From positions 1,364,001 through 1,428,000 of the forward strand of contig NZ_CP114413.1 of the NCBI RefSeq assembly GCF_027270315.1: 64,000 nt of DNA, read 5' to 3'. The notes beneath the pieces were generated by a model. The model saw nothing but the letters and a program-made list of their open reading frames with translations. It had not been told where the DNA came from and did not search any database. The translations under genes and the position numbers were made by a program. Of the stretch, positions 43,408 through 52,218 are shown piece by piece. Position 1 is the stretch's first letter, and each line of letters begins with the position of its first letter. This DNA is from Streptomyces cinnabarinus (lineage in GTDB: Bacteria; Actinomycetota; Actinomycetes; Streptomycetales; Streptomycetaceae).

Positions 43408-45096
43408 ATGTCTGAGACGAAGAGCCCGCTGCCCCGTGAGGTCGCCGACGCGTATGTCGACGAGCTCATCGCCCTTGATCCCGTCACCGGTACGTATCTC
43501 GGCGTCAAGGACAGTTCGAGCAGAATGCCCGACCTCTCACCCGGGGGCCAGGAGGCACTCGCGGAGCTGGCGCGGGCGACGCTGGCACGGCTCGACGAGG
43601 CCGAGCGGCGGCCCGGCGGGGACAGCGCCGTCGAGCGCCGGTGCGCCCGGCTGCTGCGTGAGCGGCTGACCGCCGAACTCGCGGTGCACGAGGCCGAGGA
43701 GGGCCTGCGCGCGGTCGGCAACATGGGCACGCCCGCCCACAGTGTGCGCGAGGTCTTCGCCATCACCCCGGCCGAGACCGAGGAGGACTGGGCGGCCATC
43801 GCCGAGCGGCTGCGCGCGGTTCCGGCCGCGCTGTCCGGCTACCGCGAGTCCCTGACGCTCGGCCTGGAGCGCAAGCTGTACGCGGCACCGCGGCCGACCG
43901 CCACCTTCGTGGAGCAGCTCACCGAGTGGGCGGACACCGGCGAGGGCAAGGGCTGGTTCGAGGACTTCGCCGCGGCCGGACCCGACGCGCTGCGCGCCGA
44001 GCTGGACAAGGCGGCCCGGGTGGCGACGGCGGCCGTGGTGGAGCTGCGGGACTGGCTGCGGGACGTGTACGCGCCGGCCGTGGAGGACGCCCCGAACACC
44101 GTGGGCCGGGAGCGGTACGCCCGGCTGGCGCGCTACTTCAACGGCGCCGACCTCGACCTGGACGAGGCGTACGCCTACGGCTGGTCCGAGTTCCACCGGC
44201 TCCTCGGCGAGATGAAGGAGGAGGCCGAGAAGGTTCTTCCCGGCGCCGAGACGCCGTGGGTGGCGCTCGCGCACCTCGACGAGCACGGCCGGAAGATCGA
44301 AGGGGTCGACGAGGTGCAGGTCTGGCTCCAGGGCCTGATGGACCGGGCGATCGAGGCACTCGACGGCACCCACTTCGAACTCGCCGAGCAGGTGCGGAAG
44401 GTGGAGTCGCGGATCGCCCCGCCCGGCGGCGCCGCGGCCCCGTACTACACCAGCCCCAGCGAGGACTTCTCCCGTCCCGGCCGCACCTGGCTGCCGACGA
44501 TGGGGCAGACCCGCTTCCCGGTCTACGACCTGGTCTCCACCTGGTACCACGAGGGTGTTCCGGGCCATCACCTCCAGCTCGCGCAGTGGGTGTACGTCAA
44601 GGACGACCTCTCCCGCTACCAGGCGACGGTCGGCCATGTCAGCGCCAACTGCGAGGGCTGGGCGCTGTACGCGGAGCGGCTGATGGACGAGCTGGGCTTC
44701 CTCACGGACGCGCAGGAGCGGCTCGGCTATCTGGACGCGCAGATGATGCGGGCCGCCCGGGTCATCGTCGACATCGGCATGCATCTGGAGCTGGAGATCC
44801 CGGCGGACTCGCCCTTCCACCCGGGCGAGCGGTGGACGCCGGAGCTGGCCGAGGAGTTCTTCGGGGCGCACAGCAGCCGCCCGCGGGACTTCGTCAAGAG
44901 CGAGCTGACCCGCTATCTGACGATCCCGGGCCAGGCGATCGGCTACAAGCTGGGCGAGCGGGCCTGGCTGCTGGGCCTGGACCGGGCGCGCGAGCGGCAC
45001 GGCGACGCCTTCGACCTCAAGTCCTGGCACATGGCGGCCCTGTCGCAGGGCTCCCTGGGCCTGGACGACCTCGTCGACGAGCTGTCCCGGCTGTAG
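43408..45096 (+). CDS. DUF885 family metallopeptidase-like protein
   Basis: This 562-residue protein is a DUF885 member, a mostly helical family related to M2/M3-type zinc peptidases. The putative zinc motif is His381-Glu382 followed by His387-His388 (YHEGVPGHHLQ), with a second conserved segment NCEGWALYAERLMDELGF likely to supply the third ligand Glu. There is no signal peptide. ACGAGGA lies 8 nt before the ATG. It follows the Lrp gene after 32 nt and converges on an Imm21 gene. The substrate is unknown. Confidence 0.87.
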   Translation: MSETKSPLPREVADAYVDELIALDPVTGTYLGVKDSSSRMPDLSPGGQEALAELARATLARLDEAERRPGGDSAVERRCARLLRERLTAELAVHEAEEGLRAVGNMGTPAHSVREVFAITPAETEEDWAAIAERLRAVPAALSGYRESLTLGLERKLYAAPRPTATFVEQLTEWADTGEGKGWFEDFAAAGPDALRAELDKAARVATAAVVELRDWLRDVYAPAVEDAPNTVGRERYARLARYFNGADLDLDEAYAYGWSEFHRLLGEMKEEAEKVLPGAETPWVALAHLDEHGRKIEGVDEVQVWLQGLMDRAIEALDGTHFELAEQVRKVESRIAPPGGAAAPYYTSPSEDFSRPGRTWLPTMGQTRFPVYDLVSTWYHEGVPGHHLQLAQWVYVKDDLSRYQATVGHVSANCEGWALYAERLMDELGFLTDAQERLGYLDAQMMRAARVIVDIGMHLELEIPADSPFHPGERWTPELAEEFFGAHSSRPRDFVKSELTRYLTIPGQAIGYKLGERAWLLGLDRARERHGDAFDLKSWHMAALSQGSLGLDDLVDELSRL

Positions 45097-45107
45097 CCGG
45101 CGCCGAA

Positions 45108-45611
45108 CTATCCCGCCAGCGCCCGCAGTCGGACCAGTCCGAGCCAGGTCTCCGGGCCTGGCCGGACCCAGGCCGCGCGCACCCCGTACGCGCCCGGAGT
45201 CAGGGTGACGCACAGTGGGGCGGCACGCGCGGTCTCGGTGCCCGGCCAGGCGGAGTCGAACAGGAACACCGGTCCCGGCACCTTCCAGCGCACTTCCTCG
45301 CCCCACTCCGCGGCGTCGAGGGCCGCGGGGACGCCGGAGAGCAGCTCCGCCTCGGAGTCGGCGGCGCACCAACGGACGAAGGTGCCGTGGTCCGGCAGAT
45401 AGGCGGTGGCGGCGGGCTCGTCGCCCAGGACCAGGGCCGCGCTGTCCCCTACGGGGAGCAGTCCGACCGGTCCGTCGATATCGCAGGCCCGGTCGTAGTC
45501 GGAGGCGGTCTCGTCGCCGTCGGCGCCCGCCCAGAACGGGAGCACCGTCTCCGGCACCGCTATGAGGGGACCGCCGCCCGACTCCACCCATCGCACCCTG
45601 TGTCGCACCAT
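45108..45611 (-). CDS. Imm21 family immunity protein, orphan
   Basis: This 167-residue acidic protein matches the Imm21 family by its start RWVESGGGPLIAVPE, the middle YDRACDIDGPVGLLPVGDSAALVLGDEPA and the end PETWLGLVRLRAL. Imm21 proteins are predicted to protect against polymorphic toxins. No toxin gene, polymorphic-toxin repeat or secretion-type gene is adjacent, so it is an orphan, either defensive against neighbours or repurposed. The start could be ATG at 45611 or a later GTG. Confidence 0.8.
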   Translation of the reverse strand: MVRHRVRWVESGGGPLIAVPETVLPFWAGADGDETASDYDRACDIDGPVGLLPVGDSAALVLGDEPAATAYLPDHGTFVRWCAADSEAELLSGVPAALDAAEWGEEVRWKVPGPVFLFDSAWPGTETARAAPLCVTLTPGAYGVRAAWVRPGPETWLGLVRLRALAG

Positions 45612-45690
45612 GGCGCAGAAACCTACACGGACGGTCCGGGTGCAAGTTCGGTGTCCCGGAAACCTATTGGCGCGAAGCCGACGGCCGCTC

Positions 45691-46173
45691 TCAGCAGCCG
45701 CAGTCCTCGCTGTCCACCGGCGCGGTCAGCGGGTCGGCGGCGCGGCGGACGGCGCCCTCCCAGGTCTCGTACGCGAAGCCTTCGCGGGCCCAGTACTCGA
45801 ATCCGCCGAGCATCTCCTTGACCTGGTAGCCGAGTTCGGCGAGGGCGAGGGCGGCACGGGTGGCGCCGTTGCAGCCGGGGCCCCAGCAGTAGGTGACGAC
45901 GGGCACGTCCTTGTCGAGGAGCTGCTCGGCCTGCTCGGGGATGAGCGCGGTCGGCAGGTGGATGGCGCCGGGGATGTGGCCCTGGTCCCAGGAGGCGGTG
46001 GAGCGGGAGTCCACGACGACGAACCCGGGGTCGCCCTCGCCGGCCAGCGCGGCGGCGACGTCGGACACATCGGCGTGGAAGGCCAGGCCGGCCCGGAAGT
46101 AGGCGGCGGCCACGGCTGGAGCGGCGGGGGCCACGCGCAGGACGGGGTTGGCGGCGGCGGCGGTGGTGGTCAT
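45691..46173 (-). CDS. Single-domain rhodanese-like protein
   Basis: This 160-residue protein has one rhodanese domain. The substrate motif FVVVDSRSTASWDQGHIPGAIHLP comes first; the active-site loop TYCWGPGCNGATRAA carries Cys96 as probable persulfide carrier, with Cys101 close by. The C-terminus ends in CGC, a further thiol pair. AGAGAGGG precedes the ATG. It is divergent from an Lrp/AsnC gene, probably its regulator. The sulfur acceptor is unknown. Confidence 0.88.
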   Translation of the reverse strand: MTTTAAAANPVLRVAPAAPAVAAAYFRAGLAFHADVSDVAAALAGEGDPGFVVVDSRSTASWDQGHIPGAIHLPTALIPEQAEQLLDKDVPVVTYCWGPGCNGATRAALALAELGYQVKEMLGGFEYWAREGFAYETWEGAVRRAADPLTAPVDSEDCGC

Positions 46174-46245
46174 GGTCTGGCCCTCTCTGTGGTGGCTCCT
46201 TCTGACCGAAAATGTACGACGTGAAGATCAACTCCCTGAAGGGTC

Positions 46246-46279
46246 AATCCCCGGCACACCTCTTGATCGGCCGGGGAAT
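46246..46279. promoter_or_regulatory. Inverted repeat in the rhodanese/Lrp divergent region
   Basis: AATCCCCGG and CCGGGGAAT form a 9-bp inverted repeat with one mismatch and a 16-nt spacer, so the half-sites are 25 bp apart centre to centre. This suits an Lrp-type octamer or paired dimers. Confidence 0.4.
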
Positions 46280-46298
46280 CCCCTGTTAGCTCGGGAGC

Positions 46299-46745
46299 AT
46301 GACCACGTTTTCACCGGACGCCACCGACTGGCGCATCCTCGATGTCCTCCAGCGCGAGGGCCGGGCCAGCTTCGCCGAGCTGGCACGGGCCGTGTCGATG
46401 TCCCCGAGCGCGGTCACCGAGCGGGTGCGCAGGCTGGAGGAGGCGGGGGTGATCCAGGGGTACTCCGCGGTGGTGGCGCCGGAGCGGCTCGGGATGCCGA
46501 TCCTGGCGTTCGTCCGGCTGCGGTACCCGAACGGCAACTACAAGCCGTTCCACGACCTGGTGGCCGTGACGCCGGAGATCCTGGAGGCGCACCACGTCAC
46601 GGGCGACGACTGCTTCGTGATCAAGGTCGCCGCCCGTTCGATGCGCCATCTGGAAGAGGTCTCGGGCAAGATCGGCGCCCTCGGCTCGGTGACCACGTCG
46701 GTCGTCTACTCCTCGCCGCTCCCCCGCCGCCCCCTGGGCCGGTAG
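46299..46745 (+). CDS. Lrp/AsnC family regulator
   Basis: This 148-residue regulator has a helix-turn-helix at residues 8-55 (ATDWRILDVLQREGRASFAELARAVSMSPSAVTERVRRLEEAG) and a RAM domain at 68-140. It is divergent from a rhodanese gene, a conserved pairing in streptomycetes, so sulfur-linked regulation is plausible. It converges on sbcC with only 3 nt between the stops. Confidence 0.9.
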   Translation: MTTFSPDATDWRILDVLQREGRASFAELARAVSMSPSAVTERVRRLEEAGVIQGYSAVVAPERLGMPILAFVRLRYPNGNYKPFHDLVAVTPEILEAHHVTGDDCFVIKVAARSMRHLEEVSGKIGALGSVTTSVVYSSPLPRRPLGR

Positions 46746-46748
46746 CCC

Positions 46749-49742
46749 TCAGCCGCCGCCCCGCTGCCGCAGCGTCGACCCCGAGCGTCCCTTCACGACC
46801 TCCAGCTGGGCGTGGATCCGGCGCCGCAGATCGGCGACATGGCTCACGATGCCCACGCTGCGGTCGCGCTCGCGCAGCGAGTCGAGCACGTCGAGGACCT
46901 CGTCGAGGGTCTGGTCGTCGAGGCTGCCGAAGCCCTCGTCGATGAAGAGCGTGTCAAGGCGCACCCCGCCCGCCTCGTCGGTGACGACGTCCGCGAGCCC
47001 GAGGGCCAGGGCGAGGGAGGCGAAGAAGGTCTCGCCGCCGGACAGCGTCGCCGTGTCCCGCTCCCGCCCGGTCCAGGCGTCCACGACATGCAGACCGAGG
47101 CCGCTGCGGCCGCGTCCGGCGCGGTCGTCGGAGTGGACGAGGGTGTAGCGGCCGGACGACATCCGGCGCAGGCGCACGGTCGCGGCGGCGGCGACCTGTT
47201 CCAGGCGGGCGGCCAGGACGTAGGACTCCAGGCGCATCTTGCGCTCGTTGTCCGCCGAGGTGCCCGCCGTGAGCGCGGCGAGCCGGGCCACGCGGTCGTA
47301 CTGGGTGCGCAGCGGCGCGAGCCGTCGTACACCCTGTGTCGCGCGGACGGAGAGGCGGTCGAGTTCGGTGCAGCGCCGGGCGGCGGCGTCCCGCGCGGAG
47401 GCGGTGTCGCGCAGGCGTCGGCCCGCCCCGGCGGCGGCCTGCTCCGCCGCCGCGAGGTCGGCGGGCGGGCGCTGGGCGGCGGCCGCGGTGTCGGCCTCGG
47501 CGAGGACGGCGCGTACGGCGGCCTCCTCGGACTGCCAGGCGTCCAGCCGCCGTTGGAGTTCGCGGTGGGCGGTGTCGTCGAGCAGCGCGTCGGCGGCGGC
47601 CTGCGGAGAGTCGAACCCGGCGCGGAACGCGGCGTCGGCGAGGCGCGCGTCGGCGTCCTTGAGCCGCTGGGCGCTGTCCTCCGCGGCGCGGGCGCTGTCG
47701 GCGGCGTCGGTCAGCAGCGCGACCTGGCGTTCCAGTTGGGCGGAGCGGGCAGCCACACTGTCCAGGGCGCCGCGCGCCTCGGCCAGCTCCGTTTCCAGCG
47801 CGGTCCGTTCGCGGTCCAGCTGGTCCCGGTGGCCGACCCGGGCGGCGCTTGTGACCTCCGCCTGCCGACGGGCCGTGGCGCGCCGCTCGTGCTCCTGCTC
47901 GGCACGGCGCAGTTCCTCGTGCGCGGGGTGGAGCGCGGAGGCGTCCCGGCGGGCCTGCGCGAAGTCCCGCTCCAACTCGGCGACCTCATCGGCGAGTTGA
48001 CCGGTCGGGGTGTCCCCGGCCTCGGCGGTGGCGGCGGCCAGCGCCTCGCGTACGACGCCCAGGCGCCGCTCCTGTTCGGCCTGGCGCTCCTCCGCCGTCT
48101 GGTAGGCGGCGAGGGCCTGCTCCTCGACCTCACGGCCGACGTGCCCGGCGTCCTTGCGCGCGGGCGCCGGGTGCTCGGTGGCACCGCAGACCGCGCACGG
48201 TTCACCGGCGGTCAGCTGGGCCGCGAGTTCGGCCGCGATGCCGTTCAGACGGCGCTCCTTGACCTCCAGCCAGTGCGCCTTTGCCGTCAGTGTCTCCTCC
48301 TGGGCACGCCGGGCCCGGTGCGCGGCCGTGTCGGTGTCCCCGGCCAACTGGTCCCGCAGTCTGGCCGCCTTGAGCCGCTTGGCCGCGGGCTCCCGCTGCA
48401 CGGAGAGCTGTTCGGCGCGGGTGGCGGCGTCCTGCGCGGCGTCGATCCGGGACTGCACGTCCGCGCGCGTGGCCTCCCACCCGGCGAGCCAGGCCCCGGT
48501 CTCCTCAAGGACGTCCTCGTCGGCGCGCTCCTGGCGGTCGAGACCGGCACGCTCCTCGGCGAGTTCGGCCAGCCGCTGCTCCGCCCGGCGGGCCGACTCC
48601 AGGCCGCCCAGCTCCTCGGCGGCCCGGCGCGCGGCGGCCGCGAGTCCGGCGGCACCGGCGTCGGCGAAAGTGTCCGGCAGCAGCGCGCCCGCGCGGGTCC
48701 GGGCGAGCGCGGCCCGCCGGTGCTCGGCGTCGGCGGCGTCCCGCAGCTCCAGCGCGGGTGCCACCGCCTCGGCCTTTCGGGCCCGCTCCATGCGCGCCTG
48801 CGCCTCCCGGTGAGCGTCCGCCCGCTCCTGAAGCAGCCCTGCCCGCTCCCTCGCCTCGGCGAACCTCCGCTGCAAACGGGCGAGTTCGCGTACGTCGTCC
48901 AGGGCGCGCTCGGCGGCGGCCTGAGCGGACTCGGCGGCGGCGAGGCGACAGTGGGCGACGGTCAGTTCCTCGCGCGCGGAGCTGCGGGCCACGGCGGCGG
49001 CGGTCAGCACGGCGTCGGCGAGCCCCGGTTCGCCCGGTGTCAGCTCGGGCAGCTCCATGGCGCCGTCCGCCGCCTGCTGCATGCGGTGCGCGTCGGCCAG
49101 CAGCGCGGCGTCACCCTCGCGCACCTCGGCCTCGGCCGCGCGTCGGCGCTCGGCGAGCCGCTTCTCCACCTCGGCGAAGCGGTGGGTGTCGAAGAGCCGC
49201 CCCAGCAGCCGGCCGCGCGCCTCGGCGTCGGCGCGCAGGAAGCGCGCGAAGTCGCCCTGGGGCAACAGGACGACCTGGCAGAACTGTTCGCGGCTCATCC
49301 CGAGCAGCTGGGTGATCTCCTCGCCGATCTCCTGGTGGGAGCGGCTGAGGTCCTTCCAGGTGCCGGTCGTGGCGTCGTGCTCGCGCAGCCAGCTCTGCGC
49401 CTTGTCCAGGGTCGTGCCGGAACCCCGCTTCTTGGGGCGCTCCCAGGGCGGCTGCCGGGTGACCTCCAACCGGCGTCCGGCGACGGTCAGTTCCAGGCGG
49501 ATCTCGGTGCGCGTGCCGGGAGCGGCGTGGTCGCTGCGCAGCGCGAGTCCCTGGCCGGACTGCCGGGCGCCGGGCACGGAGCCGTACAGCGCGTAGCAGA
49601 CGGCGTCGAGGACGGAGGTCTTCCCGGCGCCGGTGGGGCCGTGCAGCAGGAACAGTCCGGCTGCCGACAGTTCGTCGAAGTCGACGCTCTGGGAGCCGCC
49701 GAAGGGTCCGAAGGCCGTGATGTCGAGCCGGTGCAGCCTCAC
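46749..49742 (-). CDS. sbcC: Exonuclease subunit SbcC (SMC-like ATPase)
   Basis: This 997-residue Rad50-like ATPase has Walker A HGPTGAGKTS at residues 34-43, a Q-loop region QVVLLPQGDF, long coiled coils, and a zinc hook CAVC at Cys516/Cys519. The C-terminal lobe carries the signature LSGGETFFASLALALGLADVV and Walker B LFIDEGFGSLD. With SbcD it forms the complex that processes hairpins and double-strand-break ends. The GTG at 49742 overlaps the sbcD stop (GTGA). The length fits the family. Confidence 0.94.
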   Translation of the reverse strand: MRLHRLDITAFGPFGGSQSVDFDELSAAGLFLLHGPTGAGKTSVLDAVCYALYGSVPGARQSGQGLALRSDHAAPGTRTEIRLELTVAGRRLEVTRQPPWERPKKRGSGTTLDKAQSWLREHDATTGTWKDLSRSHQEIGEEITQLLGMSREQFCQVVLLPQGDFARFLRADAEARGRLLGRLFDTHRFAEVEKRLAERRRAAEAEVREGDAALLADAHRMQQAADGAMELPELTPGEPGLADAVLTAAAVARSSAREELTVAHCRLAAAESAQAAAERALDDVRELARLQRRFAEARERAGLLQERADAHREAQARMERARKAEAVAPALELRDAADAEHRRAALARTRAGALLPDTFADAGAAGLAAAARRAAEELGGLESARRAEQRLAELAEERAGLDRQERADEDVLEETGAWLAGWEATRADVQSRIDAAQDAATRAEQLSVQREPAAKRLKAARLRDQLAGDTDTAAHRARRAQEETLTAKAHWLEVKERRLNGIAAELAAQLTAGEPCAVCGATEHPAPARKDAGHVGREVEEQALAAYQTAEERQAEQERRLGVVREALAAATAEAGDTPTGQLADEVAELERDFAQARRDASALHPAHEELRRAEQEHERRATARRQAEVTSAARVGHRDQLDRERTALETELAEARGALDSVAARSAQLERQVALLTDAADSARAAEDSAQRLKDADARLADAAFRAGFDSPQAAADALLDDTAHRELQRRLDAWQSEEAAVRAVLAEADTAAAAQRPPADLAAAEQAAAGAGRRLRDTASARDAAARRCTELDRLSVRATQGVRRLAPLRTQYDRVARLAALTAGTSADNERKMRLESYVLAARLEQVAAAATVRLRRMSSGRYTLVHSDDRAGRGRSGLGLHVVDAWTGRERDTATLSGGETFFASLALALGLADVVTDEAGGVRLDTLFIDEGFGSLDDQTLDEVLDVLDSLRERDRSVGIVSHVADLRRRIHAQLEVVKGRSGSTLRQRGGG

Positions 49743-50902
49743 CGGGCCACCTCCCGGACCACCGCGTCCGCGCGGACCGCGTCGAAGGCGTCCCGCAGCA
49801 CGGCCTGCTCGTCCTCGTCCGGTCCGGCGCCGCGGACATGGGCGACGAAGTCCTCGGCGATCTGCTGGTCGCCGCGTCCGGCCAGGCGCCGCGCGTAGGA
49901 GACGTCCGGGTCGTCGGGGGCCCGGTCGGGGTCGAAGACGAGGCTCAGGGTGTGCGGGAAGCGTTCGCTGAGCCGGGCCATGGGGTCGGCGGGGCGGACC
50001 GTGTCGGTGAGGGTGGCCTCGACCCAGGCGTCCTCGTGCCGGGCGAGGGCGGGGTCGGCGAGGAGGTCCTCCAGCGGCCCGCGGATCCGGGCGAGCGCGC
50101 GCGGGACGGGGCAGTCGATCCGCTCGGCGGTCACAGCGCCATCGGCGTCCAGGTCGACCAGCCACATGCTCTTGCGGTGGTCGGCCTCCGAGAAGGAGTA
50201 CGGCAGCGGGGAGCCGGAGTAGCGGACGCGCTCGGTGATGGTCTGGCTGCCGTGCAGGTGGCCGAGGGCCGTGTAGTCGACGCCGTCGAAGACCCCGGCC
50301 GGGACTGCGGCGACCCCGCCGACGGTGATGTCCCGCTCGCTGTCGCTGGCCTCGCCGCCGGTGACGAAGGCATGGGCGAGGACGACGGAACGTGTCCCCC
50401 GCGCGCGTGCGGCGAGGTCGGCGCGGACCCGGTCCATGGCAGCGGCGAGCACCGCCTCGTGCCCGGCCCTGTCCACCCCGAACTCGTCCTTCACCAGGGC
50501 CGGTTCGAGGTACGGCAGACCGTAGAAGGCCACCTCGCCATGGGTGTCGCTGAGGACCACCGGTGTCCCGCACGCCGACGGCTCGGTGCGCAGATGGATG
50601 CCCGCGCGGTCGATCAGCCCGGCGCCGACGCCCAGCCGCCGCGCGGAGTCATGGTTCCCGGAGATCATCACGGTCGGCACGCCCAGCTCGGCGAGACGGT
50701 GCAGGGCGTCGTCGAACAGCTCGACGGCGGCGAGCGGCGGCACCGCGCGGTCGTACACGTCTCCCGACACGACCACCGCGTCCACGTCGCGCTCGCGCAC
50801 GGTGCCGACGAGGTGACGGATGAACTCGGCCTGGGCGGCGAGCATGTTCACGCGGTGGAACGCCCGGCCCAGGTGCCAGTCGGAAGTGTGCAGGAGCCTC
50901 AT
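49739..50902 (-). CDS. sbcD: Exonuclease subunit SbcD (Mre11-like nuclease)
   Basis: This 387-residue metallophosphatase-fold nuclease has the motifs DWH (Asp8, His10), GDVYD (Asp48), GNHD (Asn83, His84), AHAFVTGG and GHLHG, which together bind two Mn2+ ions. A capping domain follows from about residue 260. It is encoded first in the sbcD-sbcC operon. The start ATG at 50902 has a GAGGA 3 nt upstream. A TAGTCT -10 lies 9 nt upstream with a partial DNA-damage-type motif, so expression may respond to damage. Confidence 0.94.
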   Translation of the reverse strand: MRLLHTSDWHLGRAFHRVNMLAAQAEFIRHLVGTVRERDVDAVVVSGDVYDRAVPPLAAVELFDDALHRLAELGVPTVMISGNHDSARRLGVGAGLIDRAGIHLRTEPSACGTPVVLSDTHGEVAFYGLPYLEPALVKDEFGVDRAGHEAVLAAAMDRVRADLAARARGTRSVVLAHAFVTGGEASDSERDITVGGVAAVPAGVFDGVDYTALGHLHGSQTITERVRYSGSPLPYSFSEADHRKSMWLVDLDADGAVTAERIDCPVPRALARIRGPLEDLLADPALARHEDAWVEATLTDTVRPADPMARLSERFPHTLSLVFDPDRAPDDPDVSYARRLAGRGDQQIAEDFVAHVRGAGPDEDEQAVLRDAFDAVRADAVVREVAR

Positions 50903-50911
50903 GATCCTCGA

Positions 50912-50934
50912 AGACTAACGGCCGGGTCTGACAT
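50912..50934 (-). promoter_or_regulatory. Partial PafBC-like promoter of sbcD-sbcC
   Basis: On the minus strand ATGTCAGAC (50934-50926), an 8-nt spacer and TAGTCT (50917-50912) follow the layout tTGTCRgtg-N8-TAnnnT. The -10 is exact; the upstream half matches TGTCRG but not the final TG. The start codon follows after 9 nt. Confidence 0.4.
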
Positions 50935-50957
50935 CACGGGCGGTTACTCCCGTATCG

Positions 50958-50994
50958 GCCCGTCATGACCGGCTGTGTCAGCCCGTCATGACCG
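50958..50994. repeat. 14-bp direct repeat around TCATGA
   Basis: GCCCGTCATGACCG occurs at 50958-50971 and 50981-50994, 23 bp apart, between yigZ and sbcD. Each copy has the palindrome GGTCATGACG-like core. It could be an operator or a duplication. Confidence 0.5.
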
Positions 50995-51024
50995 CACCGG
51001 GGAGAGTCCGTTATGCCCGCCTTG

Positions 51025-51651
51025 TCATGCGTCGCCGTAAGCCTCCCCGCCCAGGGTGAAGCCGGCGGTGCCGGCCGTGGCGTCGGCCAGCCAGGCGCGG
51101 AAGGACTCCACGTCGGCGTCCGGCAGGCCGATCTCGATGGTGACGGCCTCGCCGTAGTGCACGTCCCGGACCTCGCGTCCGGTGGCGCGCAGATCGTTCT
51201 GGATCTTCCCCGCGCGCTGGTGGTCGACGGTCACGCTGGCCAGCCGGAAGCGGCGGCGGGTGAGCGTGCCCAGGCTGTCCAGGGCCTCGCCGACGGCTCC
51301 GCCGTAGGCCCTGATGAGGCCGCCCGCGCCGAGTTTGACGCCGCCGTAGTAGCGGGTGACGACGGCGACGACGTAGCGCATGTCACGGCGCAGGAGCATC
51401 TGGAGCATGGGGACGCCGGCGGTGCCGCCGGGTTCGCCGTCGTCGCTCGCCTTCTGGATCGCGGCGTCGGCGCCGATGACGTAGGCGAAGCAGTTGTGGG
51501 TGGCGTCCGCGTGCTCCTTGCGGACGCCGGCGATGAAGTCCTGGGCCTCCTGCTCGGTGGCCGCCGGGGCGAGGGCGCACAGGAAGCGGGAGCGGTTGAC
51601 CTCGGTCTCGTGCACACCCGCGCGGGCCACTGTGCGGTACTCGTCCTGCAT
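51025..51651 (-). CDS. YigZ/IMPACT family protein
   Basis: This 208-residue protein has the IMPACT/YigZ N-terminal domain (RSRFLCALAP, ATHNCFAYVIG, DDGEPGGTAGVPMLQ, VTRYYGGVKLGAGGLIRAY) and a C-terminal DUF1949-like ferredoxin fold. The eukaryotic IMPACT protein modulates translation control; the bacterial role is unclear. It follows the SixA gene by 24 nt and may share its transcript. Confidence 0.92.
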   Translation of the reverse strand: MQDEYRTVARAGVHETEVNRSRFLCALAPAATEQEAQDFIAGVRKEHADATHNCFAYVIGADAAIQKASDDGEPGGTAGVPMLQMLLRRDMRYVVAVVTRYYGGVKLGAGGLIRAYGGAVGEALDSLGTLTRRRFRLASVTVDHQRAGKIQNDLRATGREVRDVHYGEAVTIEIGLPDADVESFRAWLADATAGTAGFTLGGEAYGDA

Positions 51652-51675
51652 CCGGTCAGCCTATGCCAGGGCCGG

Positions 51676-52218
51676 TCAGGGCTTCTTTCCGCGGGGGACG
51701 GTGAACCAGGTCAGCAGGGCGGTTCCGGGGGCGAGCGCGCTCCAGGCCGTGCCGCGCCAGGCGAGCACGGCGACGCCGGAGGTGGGGAACTTCTCCCGCA
51801 CCCGCTCCAGGGCGTCGTCCAGGCTGTCCCCGGCCAGCTCGGTCACCAGCTCCTCCAGGCCGGGGTTGTGCCCGATCAGCAGCAGCGTCTCGACCTCGGC
51901 GGGTGCCTGGTGCACGGCGGCGAGCAGATCGGTGACCTCGGCCGCGTAGAGCTGAGGAACGTAGCGCACGGGCGGCGGGGTGCCCCACTCGGCGGAGGCC
52001 AGGTCCCAGGTCTGGCGGGCGCGGACGGCGGTGGAGCACAGGGCGAGGTCGGGCAGCAGATCGGACTCGGCCAGCGCGCGGCCCGCGGCGGGCGCGTCAC
52101 GTCGCCCGCGCGGGGCGAGCGGGCGCCGGTGGTCGGCGACCCCTTCGGGCCAGGCGGACTTGGCGTGCCGGAGGACGACCAGGCGGCGCAGCGGGCCGGT
52201 CCCCGCGCGGGCGATCAT
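51676..52218 (-). CDS. SixA-like histidine phosphatase
   Basis: This 180-residue protein is a small histidine phosphatase. The motif VVLRHAKSAWPEG carries the catalytic Arg-His pair, and LLLIGHNPGLEELV carries the second His. The family removes phosphate from phosphohistidine or small substrates. The ATG overlaps the stop of the upstream gene (ATGA), so it is coupled to the CysRS-like protein. Its substrate is unknown. Confidence 0.9.
   Translation of the reverse strand: MIARAGTGPLRRLVVLRHAKSAWPEGVADHRRPLAPRGRRDAPAAGRALAESDLLPDLALCSTAVRARQTWDLASAEWGTPPPVRYVPQLYAAEVTDLLAAVHQAPAEVETLLLIGHNPGLEELVTELAGDSLDDALERVREKFPTSGVAVLAWRGTAWSALAPGTALLTWFTVPRGKKP

Noticed and set aside
46812..49898. A 1028-codon open frame antisense to sbcC
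   Set aside because: The opposite strand has clear SbcC motifs. The antisense product is Gly/Arg-rich low complexity.
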